This document shows, piece by piece, positions 8,327-15,745 of a stretch of DNA of 39,310 bases (position 1 is the stretch's first letter; every line of letters starts with the position of its first letter). The DNA is from Acidobacteriota bacterium (GTDB lineage Bacteria; Acidobacteriota; Polarisedimenticolia; J045): the NCBI GenBank assembly GCA_017994815.1, contig JAGOJY010000037.1:1-39310 (forward strand), given 5' to 3'. The notes below the pieces were generated by a model. It searched no databases, was not told the DNA's origin, and saw only the letters and a list, made by a program, of their open reading frames with translations. A program made the position numbers and the translations under genes.

Positions 8327-9660
8327 GCAGCGGGGCGCAGCCGCCGCGCGTGGCGATCGTCGGCGCCGGGCTCGCCGGCGCGCTGCTCGCGGTGCTGCTC
8401 GGCCGCCGCGGCTACCGCGTCTCGCTGTTCGAGCGGCGCGCCGACCCGCGCACCGGCGGCGCCGAGCGCGGGCGCTCGATCAACCTGGCGCTGTCGACCC
8501 GCGGGATCCACGCGCTGGAGCAGGCGGGGCTTGCCGGGCGCGTCCTGCAGCAGGCGATCCCGATGTACGGGCGGATGATCCACGGGCTGGCCGGGCAGCC
8601 CGCGTTCCAGCCGTACGCGCCGCGCCGCGACCAAGCGATCCACTCCGTCTCGCGCGCCGACCTCAACGCGACGCTCGTCGAGGCCGCCGAGGCGCTCGGC
8701 ATCCCGGTCGCGTTCGGCCGCCGCTGCGTGGCCGTCGATCCGGTGCGGGGCGAGGTGACCGTCGCCGACTTCGGCGGCAAGCGCCAGTCGGTCGGTGCCG
8801 ACTTCATCGTCGGCGCCGACGGGGCGTACTCCGAGGTGCGCCGCCACCTCGTGCGCTCCGAGCACTTCGACTACCAGCAGTCATATCTCGAGCACGGCTA
8901 CAAGGAGCTGACGATCCCGGCCGGTCCGGGCGGGCGGCACCTCTTGGCGCCGAACGCGCTGCACATCTGGCCGCGCGGCGGGTTCATGATGATCGCGCTG
9001 CCGAACCGCGACGGCTCGTTCACCGCCACCTGTTTCTGGCCGCTGGCCGGCCCGAACAGCTTCGACGCGCTCGGCGACGGCGACGAGCTGCGCGCGCACT
9101 TCGCCCGCGTCTACCCGGACGCGCTGCCGCTGCTGCCGGACCTCGAGCGCGACTACTTCGCCAACCCCACGGGCTCCCTGGTCACGATCCGCTGCCGGCC
9201 GTGGCACCGCGAGCGGGCGGTTTTGATCGGCGACGCCTGCCACGCGGTCGTGCCGTTCTACGGGCAGGGCGCCAACGCGGCGTTCGAGGACTGCGTGGTG
9301 CTGGCGGACATCCTCGCCGAGCGCCCGGCCGACCTGCGGCCAGCCTTCGCCGAGTACGAGCGCCGGCGCAAGGAGCACACCGATGCGCTGGCCGACCTGG
9401 CGCTGCACAATTTCGTCGAGATGCGCGACCGGACGGCCTCGGCCGCGTTCCGCTGGGGCAAGAAGCTGGAGCACGGCCTGGCCCGGGCGCTGCCGTCGTG
9501 GTTCGTGCCGCTGTACTCGATGGTGACCTTCTCCCGCACGCCGCACGCCGACGCGGTGCGCAGGGCTCGCCGGCAGTGGCGGGTGGTGGGCGGGGCGGCC
9601 GCCGGGGCGGCCGCGCTGGGGGCCGTGGCCGCCTGGCTCGCCCTTCGCCGGCGCCGGTGA
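8323..9660 (+). CDS. kmo: Kynurenine 3-monooxygenase, with C-terminal membrane anchor
   Basis: This 445-residue FAD monooxygenase hydroxylates L-kynurenine with NADPH and O2. It has the Rossmann motif GAGLAG at 14-19, the internal GADGAYSEVRRHL near 174, and the FAD/ribityl motif GDACHAVVPFYGQGANAAFEDC beginning at about 313. Starting at the GTG at 8323 (overlapping the kynU stop as GTGA) puts the kynurenine-carboxylate residues at Arg84 and Tyr98, the numbering of the P. fluorescens enzyme, which supports this start. The last 25 residues are a Gly/Ala/Val-rich hydrophobic stretch (about 421-441) between RRARRQWR and RRRR, a likely tail anchor. Confidence 0.95.
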   Translation: MSSGAQPPRVAIVGAGLAGALLAVLLGRRGYRVSLFERRADPRTGGAERGRSINLALSTRGIHALEQAGLAGRVLQQAIPMYGRMIHGLAGQPAFQPYAPRRDQAIHSVSRADLNATLVEAAEALGIPVAFGRRCVAVDPVRGEVTVADFGGKRQSVGADFIVGADGAYSEVRRHLVRSEHFDYQQSYLEHGYKELTIPAGPGGRHLLAPNALHIWPRGGFMMIALPNRDGSFTATCFWPLAGPNSFDALGDGDELRAHFARVYPDALPLLPDLERDYFANPTGSLVTIRCRPWHRERAVLIGDACHAVVPFYGQGANAAFEDCVVLADILAERPADLRPAFAEYERRRKEHTDALADLALHNFVEMRDRTASAAFRWGKKLEHGLARALPSWFVPLYSMVTFSRTPHADAVRRARRQWRVVGGAAAGAAALGAVAAWLALRRRR

Positions 9661-9670
9661 CGGGGCTGCG

Positions 9671-10453
9671 ATGGACCTGACCTACTCCAGCTACCTCCGG
9701 CTCGAACGCGTGCTCGACGCACAGACGCCGCAGTCGGAACCGGTCGAACACGACGAGCTGCTGTTCATCATCATCCACCAGGTCTACGAGCTGTGGTTCA
9801 AGCTGCTGCTGCACGAGTTCGACAAGGCGGGGCAGGACCTGGCGGCGGACCGGGTGTTCGAGGCGATCGCGACCTTCAAGCGCATCCGGATGGTGCTGAA
9901 GACGCTGGTCGGCCAGATCGACGTGCTGGAGACGATGACCCCGCGCTCGTTCGCCTCGTTCCGGGCGCGGCTGGGCAACGCCTCCGGCTTCCAGTCGGCG
10001 CAGTTCCGCGAGCTGGAGTTCCTCCTCGGCCACAAGCGGCGCGAGATGCTGCGACACCACGAGCACGACCGCGAGGCGTACGCCCGGCTCGAACGGCGCT
10101 TCGCCGAGCCGTCGATCGTGGACCGGATGTACCGCTTCCTCGCCGCGCGCGGCGCCGCGGTGCCGGTCGAGCTGCTGGCGCGCGACGTGCGCGAGCCGAA
10201 CGGGCCCGATCCGCGGGTGCAGGACGAATTGGTGCGCATCTACCAGGCGCAGCCCGACGCCGTGATCCTGCTGGAGATGATGACCGACATCGACGAGGGC
10301 CTGCAGGAATGGCGCTACCGCCACGTCAAGATGGTCGAGCGCACGATCGGCAACAAGACCGGCACCGGCGGCAGCGCGGGGGTGGAGTTCCTGAAGACCT
10401 CGCTGTTCAAGCCGGTGTTCCACGACCTGTGGGCGATCCGCCACCGCTTCTGA
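9671..10453 (+). CDS. kynA: Tryptophan 2,3-dioxygenase
   Basis: This 260-residue all-helical haem enzyme oxidises L-tryptophan to N-formylkynurenine, the entry step of the pathway. His218 (YRHVKMVERTIG) is the expected proximal haem ligand. His36 in IHQVYELWFK and Arg98 in FASFRARLGNASGFQS match distal-pocket residues of the Xanthomonas enzyme, and GTGGS follows the haem helix. The start ATG is 10 bases after the kmo stop. The length is slightly shorter than the usual bacterial 280 because the N-terminal extension is brief (MDLTYSSYL begins directly at the conserved Y.SYL block). Confidence 0.96.
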   Translation: MDLTYSSYLRLERVLDAQTPQSEPVEHDELLFIIIHQVYELWFKLLLHEFDKAGQDLAADRVFEAIATFKRIRMVLKTLVGQIDVLETMTPRSFASFRARLGNASGFQSAQFRELEFLLGHKRREMLRHHEHDREAYARLERRFAEPSIVDRMYRFLAARGAAVPVELLARDVREPNGPDPRVQDELVRIYQAQPDAVILLEMMTDIDEGLQEWRYRHVKMVERTIGNKTGTGGSAGVEFLKTSLFKPVFHDLWAIRHRF

Positions 10454-10461
10454 GGCCGCGC

Positions 10462-11088
10462 ATGATCTACGACATCTCGCCGCCGATCACCCCCGACCTG
10501 GCGGTCTGGCCCGGCGACACGCCGCCGGCACGCGAAGTGCTGCTCGACATGCAGCGCGGCGACAACATCACCCTGTCCACGCTGCGGGCCACGGTGCACC
10601 TCGGCGCCCACGCCGACGCGCCGAGCCACTACGCCGAACGCGGGGCCGCGATCGACCAGCGGCCGCTCGAGTTGTACCTCGGGCCGTGCCAGGTCGTGCG
10701 GGTCGCCGCGCGGCGCGGCGCGCGGGTCGGGCCGGCCGAGTTGCCGGGGCCGTTCCGCGCCGAGAGGGTGCTCGTCGCCACCGGGACCTACCCGGAGCCG
10801 TCGCGCTTCAACCGCGACTTCGCGGCCTTCGCGCCCGAACTGATCGACTTCCTCCACGAGCGCGGCGTGCGCCTCGTGGGCATCGACACGCCGAGCGTGG
10901 ACCTCGAGGACTCCAAGGACCTGCCGACGCACCAGCGCGTTCGCGCGCGCGACATGGCGATCCTGGAGGGGCTGGTGCTGCGCGAGGTACCGGAGGGGCT
11001 CTACGAGCTGATCGCTCTGCCCCTGCCGCTGGTCGGCTACGACGCCAGCCCGGTGCGAGCGGTGCTCCGGACGCTGGACGAGCGCTGA
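10462..11088 (+). CDS. kynB: Kynurenine formamidase (cyclase family)
   Basis: The product has 208 residues and hydrolyses N-formylkynurenine to kynurenine and formate. It belongs to the metal-dependent cyclase/KynB family. The signature H.G.H.D.P.H is present as HLGAHADAPSHY near residue 47, and the conserved GIDTPSVD lies near 141. MIYDISPPI at the N-terminus is typical of KynB. The ATG at 10462 is 8 bases after the kynA stop. It is the last gene of the operon. No convincing terminator follows; a small TCAC-GAAA-GTGA hairpin at 11099-11110 is too weak to call. Confidence 0.95.
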   Translation: MIYDISPPITPDLAVWPGDTPPAREVLLDMQRGDNITLSTLRATVHLGAHADAPSHYAERGAAIDQRPLELYLGPCQVVRVAARRGARVGPAELPGPFRAERVLVATGTYPEPSRFNRDFAAFAPELIDFLHERGVRLVGIDTPSVDLEDSKDLPTHQRVRARDMAILEGLVLREVPEGLYELIALPLPLVGYDASPVRAVLRTLDER

Positions 11089-11129
11089 TCCGAAATAATC
11101 ACGAAAGTGAATTTCCTGTCGCGCCCCGT

Positions 11130-11158
11130 TTGACTTGGGGGACGCACCTCGCTAAGGT
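11130..11158 (+). promoter_or_regulatory. Sigma70-like promoter of the ompA-family gene
   Basis: TTGACT (11130-11135) and TAAGGT (11153-11158) are separated by exactly 17 bases. The predicted start is about 30 bases before the ATG, and an AGAGGA Shine-Dalgarno at 11185-11190 sits 5 bases before the start codon. The -35 is 5 of 6 to consensus and the -10 is 3 of 6. Confidence 0.6.
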
Positions 11159-11195
11159 CTCGCCCGGTCGCTCCCCCAACCCGTAGAGGACTGCG

Positions 11196-12572
11196 ATGAA
11201 CCTCTCTCGAATTGGTTGCGTCGTCCTGTCCGCCTGCGTGCTCGTGCTTCCGGCTTTTGCCGGCGACAACGAGTTCGGAATCCTGGCCGGCGGAACCTAT
11301 CTCGACAAGAACCTCAACGACGACGACAGCGGCAAGCTGGGGCCCACGTTCGGCCTGCGCTTCGGGCACACGATGGGCGACGCTTGGCTGTGGTTCGCCG
11401 ACGCCACGTACAGCAAGTTCGACATCAAGCCCACCGACGACGGCCTGCAGGCCTGGACCGTGCGGACCGGGCCGGAAATCATGCTCTCGCCGAACTCCGA
11501 GAACCGCGGCTGGTTCCTCGCCCCGGCCCTCGGCATGGAGTTCCTCGAGGCCGACGACGTCGGGCTCGACGCGAACCGCGGGCTGGCGTCGCTGGGCCTC
11601 GGCTACCGGGCGCCCACCGGCTCCGGCACGTTCTCCGCGCAGGCACGCTACGACCACGTCATGGGCAAGGGCTGGGCCAACGACAACACGGTCGGCAACG
11701 TCCAGTTCCTGCTGGGCTACGCCTGGGGTCTCGGCGGCCCGCCGAAGGACAGCGACGGCGACGGCGTCATCGACCGCAAGGACAAGTGCCCCGACACGCC
11801 GAGCGGCGCCCGCGTGGATGCCGTCGGCTGCCCGTCCGACGGCGATGGCGACGGCGTGTTCGACGGCCTCGACAAGTGCCCGGACACGACGAAGGGCTGG
11901 CCGGTCGATGCGAGCGGCTGCACGCCGGACGCCGACGGCGACGGCGTGGTCGATCCGCTCGACAAGTGCCCCAACACCCCGCGCGGGACCAAGGTCGACG
12001 CGAACGGCTGCCCGGTTGACTCCGACGGCGACGGCGTGACCGACGACAAGGACCGCTGCCCCGGCACCGCGCGCGGCGTCAAGGTCGACGCCAATGGCTG
12101 CCCGTTGGACAGCGACGGCGACGGCGTGACGGACGACAAGGACCGCTGTCCCGACACGCCGCGCGGCACGAAGGTCGACGCGAACGGCTGCCCGGAGCAG
12201 AAGAAGGAAGCCCCGCTGTTCACGCCCGAGAAGCGCACCCTCGTGCTCGAGGGCGTGTACTTCGACACCGACAAGGCCACGCTGAAGCCGGAGTCCGTGA
12301 CGGTGCTGGACCGCGTCGCGGCCTCGCTGCGCGACTGGCCCGAGGTGCGGGTCGAGGTCGGCGGCCACACCGACTCGCGCGGCTCGAACAGCCACAACCA
12401 GAAGCTGTCCGAGGCGCGCGCCCAGGCCGTCCGCGACTACCTGGTCGACAAGGGCATCGATGCCTCGCGCATCACCGCCAAGGGCTACGGCGAGGGCTCG
12501 CCGATCGACAACAACAACACCGAGGAAGGCCGGCAGAAGAACCGCCGCGTCGAACTCAAGAGCCTGGACTAG
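11196..12572 (+). CDS. OmpA-family outer-membrane porin with thrombospondin type 3 repeats
   Basis: The protein has 458 residues. A signal peptide of about 22 residues is followed by an eight-strand-type beta-barrel (about 25-180), five 30-residue thrombospondin-type-3 repeats (185-334) and a C-terminal OmpA/MotB domain (about 345-458). The OmpA domain has the F.TD.A.LKPES start, GGHTDSRG, and LSEARAQAVRDYL, where Asp and Arg residues bind diaminopimelate of peptidoglycan. The Asp-rich repeats probably bind calcium and stiffen the link between barrel and cell wall. It has its own promoter and Shine-Dalgarno, so it is probably not part of the kynurenine operon. Confidence 0.92.
   Translation: MNLSRIGCVVLSACVLVLPAFAGDNEFGILAGGTYLDKNLNDDDSGKLGPTFGLRFGHTMGDAWLWFADATYSKFDIKPTDDGLQAWTVRTGPEIMLSPNSENRGWFLAPALGMEFLEADDVGLDANRGLASLGLGYRAPTGSGTFSAQARYDHVMGKGWANDNTVGNVQFLLGYAWGLGGPPKDSDGDGVIDRKDKCPDTPSGARVDAVGCPSDGDGDGVFDGLDKCPDTTKGWPVDASGCTPDADGDGVVDPLDKCPNTPRGTKVDANGCPVDSDGDGVTDDKDRCPGTARGVKVDANGCPLDSDGDGVTDDKDRCPDTPRGTKVDANGCPEQKKEAPLFTPEKRTLVLEGVYFDTDKATLKPESVTVLDRVAASLRDWPEVRVEVGGHTDSRGSNSHNQKLSEARAQAVRDYLVDKGIDASRITAKGYGEGSPIDNNNTEEGRQKNRRVELKSLD
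11748..12197 (+). repeat. Five 90-bp tandem repeats coding calcium-binding motifs
   Basis: Five consecutive in-frame 90-bp units each encode D.DGDGV.D..DKCP.T followed by VDA.GCP. Units 4 and 5 are closest to each other at DNA level, mostly differing at third positions, which suggests the array grew or was homogenised at its 3' side. Each unit has two cysteines and a DxDxDG loop. Confidence 0.9.
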
Positions 12573-12603
12573 CTCCTCGCGCCGCATCGGGTGGTGGCCG
12601 CCG

Positions 12604-13029
12604 TCAACCCACGGTGGCCACCACCTTCAGCTCGATCGCGATCGGCGTCGGCAGGCAGTTGACCTCGATCGTGGTCCGCGCCGGCTGGTTGGTCGCGAAG
12701 TACTCCGCGTACAGCCGGTTGTAGGCCGCGAAGTCGGCCTTCATGTTCGTCAGGAACACGGTGACGTCCACGATGCGGTCCCACCCCGAACCGGCGTCCT
12801 CCAGCACCAGCCGCACGTTCTCGAACACCGCTCGGCACTGGGCCTCGATGTCGTAGGCCACGACGTTGCCCGCGCCGTCCAGCGTGACGCCCGGGATCTC
12901 CCTCGATCCGCGGCGCCGCGGGCCGATGCCGGAGAGGAACAGCAGGTTGCCCGCGCGCAGCGCGTGGGGGAACGCCCCCACCGGCTCCGGCGCCCGCGAG
13001 CTGACCACGCGATCATCGGCTCGTTCCAT
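12604..13029 (-). CDS. amnD: RidA-family protein, probable 2-aminomuconate deaminase
   Basis: This 141-residue Rid/YjgF-fold protein has an N-terminal GAFPHALRAGNLLFLSGIGPRR block and C-terminal PARTTIEVNCLPTPIAIELK. The GAFPHA start and LP.P ending resemble 2-aminomuconate deaminases of the nba/amn clusters more than general RidA imine deaminases. The arginine that general RidA proteins use for the imine (in VARLP) is Cys125 here. It would convert 2-aminomuconate to 4-oxalocrotonate and ammonia, following the aldehyde dehydrogenase at 14210. The ATG at 13029 has an AAGGA 7 bases upstream. It converges with the ompA-family gene. The family call is firm; the substrate is inferred from context and motif. 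Confidence 0.8.
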   Translation of the reverse strand: MERADDRVVSSRAPEPVGAFPHALRAGNLLFLSGIGPRRRGSREIPGVTLDGAGNVVAYDIEAQCRAVFENVRLVLEDAGSGWDRIVDVTVFLTNMKADFAAYNRLYAEYFATNQPARTTIEVNCLPTPIAIELKVVATVG

Positions 13030-13227
13030 CGTCACGTCCTTCCTGTCCGGGCGTCGCCGCCCGCCGCGGCCGTGGTGCGGCCCCGATGGTACGACGCCGG
13101 GCGGCGCGGGTCCCCTCCGCACCGGCGCTGCCCGCAGGTCCGCCGTATCATCCCGCCGGTCCCGGAGGGGAGCCCGAACTTCCTCTTGCAGGCAGCGGCG
13201 CGGATCGACGCCGGGGGACATGACGCG

Positions 13228-13716
13228 ATGAAGCACCTGGTGGTCCTGTTGTTGCTGACAGGGGGCGCGTTCGCCCTGCCGTCGTACGCGGAACCGATCG
13301 CGGTCGCCGTGTTCCAGGCCGCGGATGGAACGCGGTACGGCCTCTCCCCGGGGGTCCCCGGCGGTTCGTGCACGCCGGTGAACCGCGGCATGGAGTGCAG
13401 CGGCGGTTCGGGAAACCGCGCCTCGGCCTACGACGGCACGGGCTGCGGCGCGGTGGCGGGGGCCGCGTTCTGCGTGGTCGTCCCGGCGGACTGGAATCCC
13501 GAGGTTCTGCCGCTCGCGACGAGCACCCTCGAGTGCCCGGAGGTCAACTACGAGCTGTCGACGGGCAACAGCGTAGGGAGCTGCACCGCGCGACACGGTT
13601 TCGCGATGACCTGTACGGATGACCGGGAGAACGCGTCCTCCGCGATCTGCGCCAGCGGTTGCGGGCTGGTCACCGGCAGCGGGTCCTGCAAGGTGGCCGC
13701 CAAACCGCGGGAATAG
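13228..13716 (+). CDS. Small Cys-rich exported protein of unknown function
   Basis: The product has 162 residues. A clear signal peptide runs to about residue 21 (LLLLTGGAFALPSYA then EP). The mature part is small, Gly/Ser-rich and contains ten cysteines in pairs, such as CTPVNRGMEC, CTARHGFAMTC and CASGCG, so disulphide bonds in the periplasm or outside are likely. I recognise no family. A GGGGGA run 9 bases before the ATG may be the ribosome site. It is divergent from ridA (198-base gap) and converges with the methyltransferase gene at 13731. Confidence 0.6.
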   Translation: MKHLVVLLLLTGGAFALPSYAEPIAVAVFQAADGTRYGLSPGVPGGSCTPVNRGMECSGGSGNRASAYDGTGCGAVAGAAFCVVVPADWNPEVLPLATSTLECPEVNYELSTGNSVGSCTARHGFAMTCTDDRENASSAICASGCGLVTGSGSCKVAAKPRE

Positions 13717-13730
13717 GCCCGCGGATCCGC

Positions 13731-14213
13731 TCACCACCAGGTTCTCCTGCGGTAGTTGCGGTACGCCTCGCCGAACGCCTGCTCGAGAACCCGCGCCTCG
13801 CGTGAGGCTTGCCATGCCTGGACGACGACCAGCCCCGCCCAGGCGATCAACAGCCAGGCCTGCCGCGAAATCGCGACGGCGCCCAGGAGCGCCAGGTCCA
13901 GGAACGCGTACATCGGGTGCGGGATCCGCGAGTACAGGCCGTGGGTGACCAACTCCGTCGCCCGCGGCATGACGGCGAAGGCCTTCCCGAGCTGCAGCCG
14001 GGCCAATCCCAGCAGGGGCAGCCCGACCAGGAGCAGGAAGGTGCCGGAGACGAGCGCCAGCCGAACCGTGCCATACCGGATCACGGCGAACACGCCGGGC
14101 GCGAGCGCACCCGCGAGAGCGAGAGGGATCAGCCACGGCCCGATCGGCCCCGCGTCGCAGGCCCGGGACTTCCGCGTCAACGCCTCGCGCGTGCTCCGTG
14201 CCGCGCTCTTCAC
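13731..14213 (-). CDS. Isoprenylcysteine carboxyl methyltransferase (ICMT/PEMT)-like membrane protein
   Basis: The product has 160 residues with about four membrane spans. The family hallmark LVTHGLYSRIPHPMYAF lies near residue 90, and EQAFGEAYRNYRRR near the C-terminus matches the SAM-binding and active-site end of bacterial ICMT/PEMT proteins. These enzymes methylate small lipophilic or thiol/isoprenoid substrates at the membrane; the substrate here is unknown. The GTG start at 14213 overlaps the TGA of the aldehyde dehydrogenase as GTGA, so the two are probably translated together. No link to tryptophan breakdown is evident. Confidence 0.78.
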   Translation of the reverse strand: MKSAARSTREALTRKSRACDAGPIGPWLIPLALAGALAPGVFAVIRYGTVRLALVSGTFLLLVGLPLLGLARLQLGKAFAVMPRATELVTHGLYSRIPHPMYAFLDLALLGAVAISRQAWLLIAWAGLVVVQAWQASREARVLEQAFGEAYRNYRRRTWW

Positions 14214-15670
14214 GGCTCGACCTGGATGCAGACGCTGGTGGGCTCGGTGAAGAAGCGCAGCGCCTCCTCGCCACCCTCGCGGCCCAGCCCGCTCTGCTTC
14301 ACGCCGCCGAACGGCACGCGCAGGTCGCGCAGCATCCAGCAATTGATCCACAGGATGCCGGTGTCGAGCCGCTGCGCGAGCCGGTGCGCCCGCGCCAGGT
14401 TCCCGGTCCACAGCGAGGCCGCCAGCCCGTACGGCGTGCCGTTGGCGATCGCGAGCGCCTCGTCCTCGTCGTCGAACGGCAGCAGCGTCACGACCGGGCC
14501 GAAGATCTCCTCCTGGTTCACGCGGCACGCCGCGTCGAGCCCGGCGATCACCGTCGGCTCGAGGAAGAAGCCGTCGCGGCAGATCGCCGGCAACGACGCG
14601 GGCCGGTCCCCGCCGCACAGGACGTGTCCGCCCTCGGCGCGCGCCAGCTGGATGTACGAGCGCACCTTGTCGAGGTGCGTGCGCGAGACGAGCGCGCCCT
14701 GGTCGGTCGCCGGGTCGAGGGGGTTGCCCACGATCAGCCGGCGCGTCGCCGCCACGAACTGCTCCGTGAAGCGGTCGTAGACCGGGCGCTCGACCAGCAG
14801 GCGCGACCCGCACAGGCAGATCTGCCCCTGGTTCGAGAACGCGGCCCGCACCGCGGCCTGCACCGCGGCCTCGAGGTCGGCGTCGGCGAACACGACGAAC
14901 GGGTTCTTCCCGCCCATCTCCAGCGCGACCTTCTTGAACTGCGGGGCGGCGGCGCGCGCGATCTCGCGGCCCGTGGCGGTGCCGCCGGTGAACGAGATCG
15001 TGCCGACCCGCGGCTCGGCGACGAGCGCCGCGCCCGCCGTGCGCCCCAGGCCGTGGACGATGTTCAAAACGCCGGCGGGCAGCCCGGCCTCGCGGCAGAT
15101 CTCCGAGAGGCGGAACGCCGTCAGCGGCGTCAGCTCCGAGGGCTTCGCCACGGCGGTGTTCCCGGTCGCCAGCGCCGGCGCGACCTTCCAGCTCAGGAGG
15201 TACAGCGGCAGGTTCCAGGGCGAGATCAGCCCGGCCACGCCGCGCGGCCGGCGCAGGGTGTAGTTGATCGCGCGACGGTCGGTCGCGTGGAACTCCGAGC
15301 GGTCGTGCAGGATCGCCGTGGCGAAGAAGCGGAAGTTGGCGACGGCGCGCGGGATGTCCACCGAGCGCGCCAGCACGAGCGGCTTGCCGGAATCGCGGCT
15401 CTCGTCGCGCGCCAGCTCGTCGATGCGCGCCTCGATGCGCGCGGCGATGTCCAAGAGCAGCCGCGAGCGCTCCGCGGCCGGTGTCGCCGACCACCCCGGG
15501 AACGCGTCCGCCGCCGCGGCGACCGCCTGGGCGACGTCCTGCTCCGCACTGTCGGGCGCCTCGAGCAGCGGCAGTCCCGTCGCCGGCTCGACCACCTCCA
15601 GGTAGCGGCTTGACGCGGGGGCGACGAGTTCGCCCCCGATGTAGTTGCGCAGTTTCGCCGGCTTGGCCAT
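14210..15670 (-). CDS. 2-aminomuconate / 2-hydroxymuconate semialdehyde dehydrogenase (ALDH8-like)
   Basis: This 486-residue NAD-dependent aldehyde dehydrogenase has catalytic Cys285 (GQICLCG), general-base Glu251 (LEMGGKN) and oxyanion Asn153 (SPWNLP). The C-terminal INCWMLRDLRVPFGGVKQSG is characteristic of the aminomuconate/hydroxymuconate semialdehyde subgroup and differs from general ALDHs. It would oxidise the ACMSD product, 2-aminomuconate semialdehyde, to 2-aminomuconate, the substrate proposed for the RidA-family protein at 12604. The ATG at 15670 lacks a Shine-Dalgarno. 2-Hydroxymuconate semialdehyde (catechol meta-cleavage) is the main alternative substrate, but no catechol genes are in view. 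Confidence 0.87.
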   Translation of the reverse strand: MAKPAKLRNYIGGELVAPASSRYLEVVEPATGLPLLEAPDSAEQDVAQAVAAAADAFPGWSATPAAERSRLLLDIAARIEARIDELARDESRDSGKPLVLARSVDIPRAVANFRFFATAILHDRSEFHATDRRAINYTLRRPRGVAGLISPWNLPLYLLSWKVAPALATGNTAVAKPSELTPLTAFRLSEICREAGLPAGVLNIVHGLGRTAGAALVAEPRVGTISFTGGTATGREIARAAAPQFKKVALEMGGKNPFVVFADADLEAAVQAAVRAAFSNQGQICLCGSRLLVERPVYDRFTEQFVAATRRLIVGNPLDPATDQGALVSRTHLDKVRSYIQLARAEGGHVLCGGDRPASLPAICRDGFFLEPTVIAGLDAACRVNQEEIFGPVVTLLPFDDEDEALAIANGTPYGLAASLWTGNLARAHRLAQRLDTGILWINCWMLRDLRVPFGGVKQSGLGREGGEEALRFFTEPTSVCIQVEP

Positions 15671-15679
15671 GGCGGCGGC

Positions 15680-15708
15680 AGCGTAGCCGCGCCGCGGCCG
15701 TGCGGCAA
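15680..15708 (-). promoter_or_regulatory. Promoter-like pair next to the aldehyde dehydrogenase start
   Basis: On the minus strand TTGCCG, 17 bases and TACGCT end 9 bases before the ATG, which lacks a ribosome site. This geometry would give a very short leader or a leaderless message. Confidence 0.4.
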
Positions 15709-15745
15709 ATCACCCGCGGTTAGGCGGTTGCGAGCGACTGCCGCT

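Noticed and set aside
12590..12625. 10-bp inverted repeat (GGTGGTGGCC / GGCCACCACC) between ompA and ridA
   Set aside because: The 16-base loop, the lack of a T-run on either strand and the overlap with the ridA coding end make it a poor terminator; it may reflect the GTGG-rich ridA end.
940..13150. 14-base identical string GGTCCGCCGTATCA at 940-953 and 13137-13150, both upstream of exported-protein genes
   Set aside because: A few 14-base matches are expected by chance in 39 kb of GC-rich DNA, and the distances to the two start codons differ (23 versus 77 bases).
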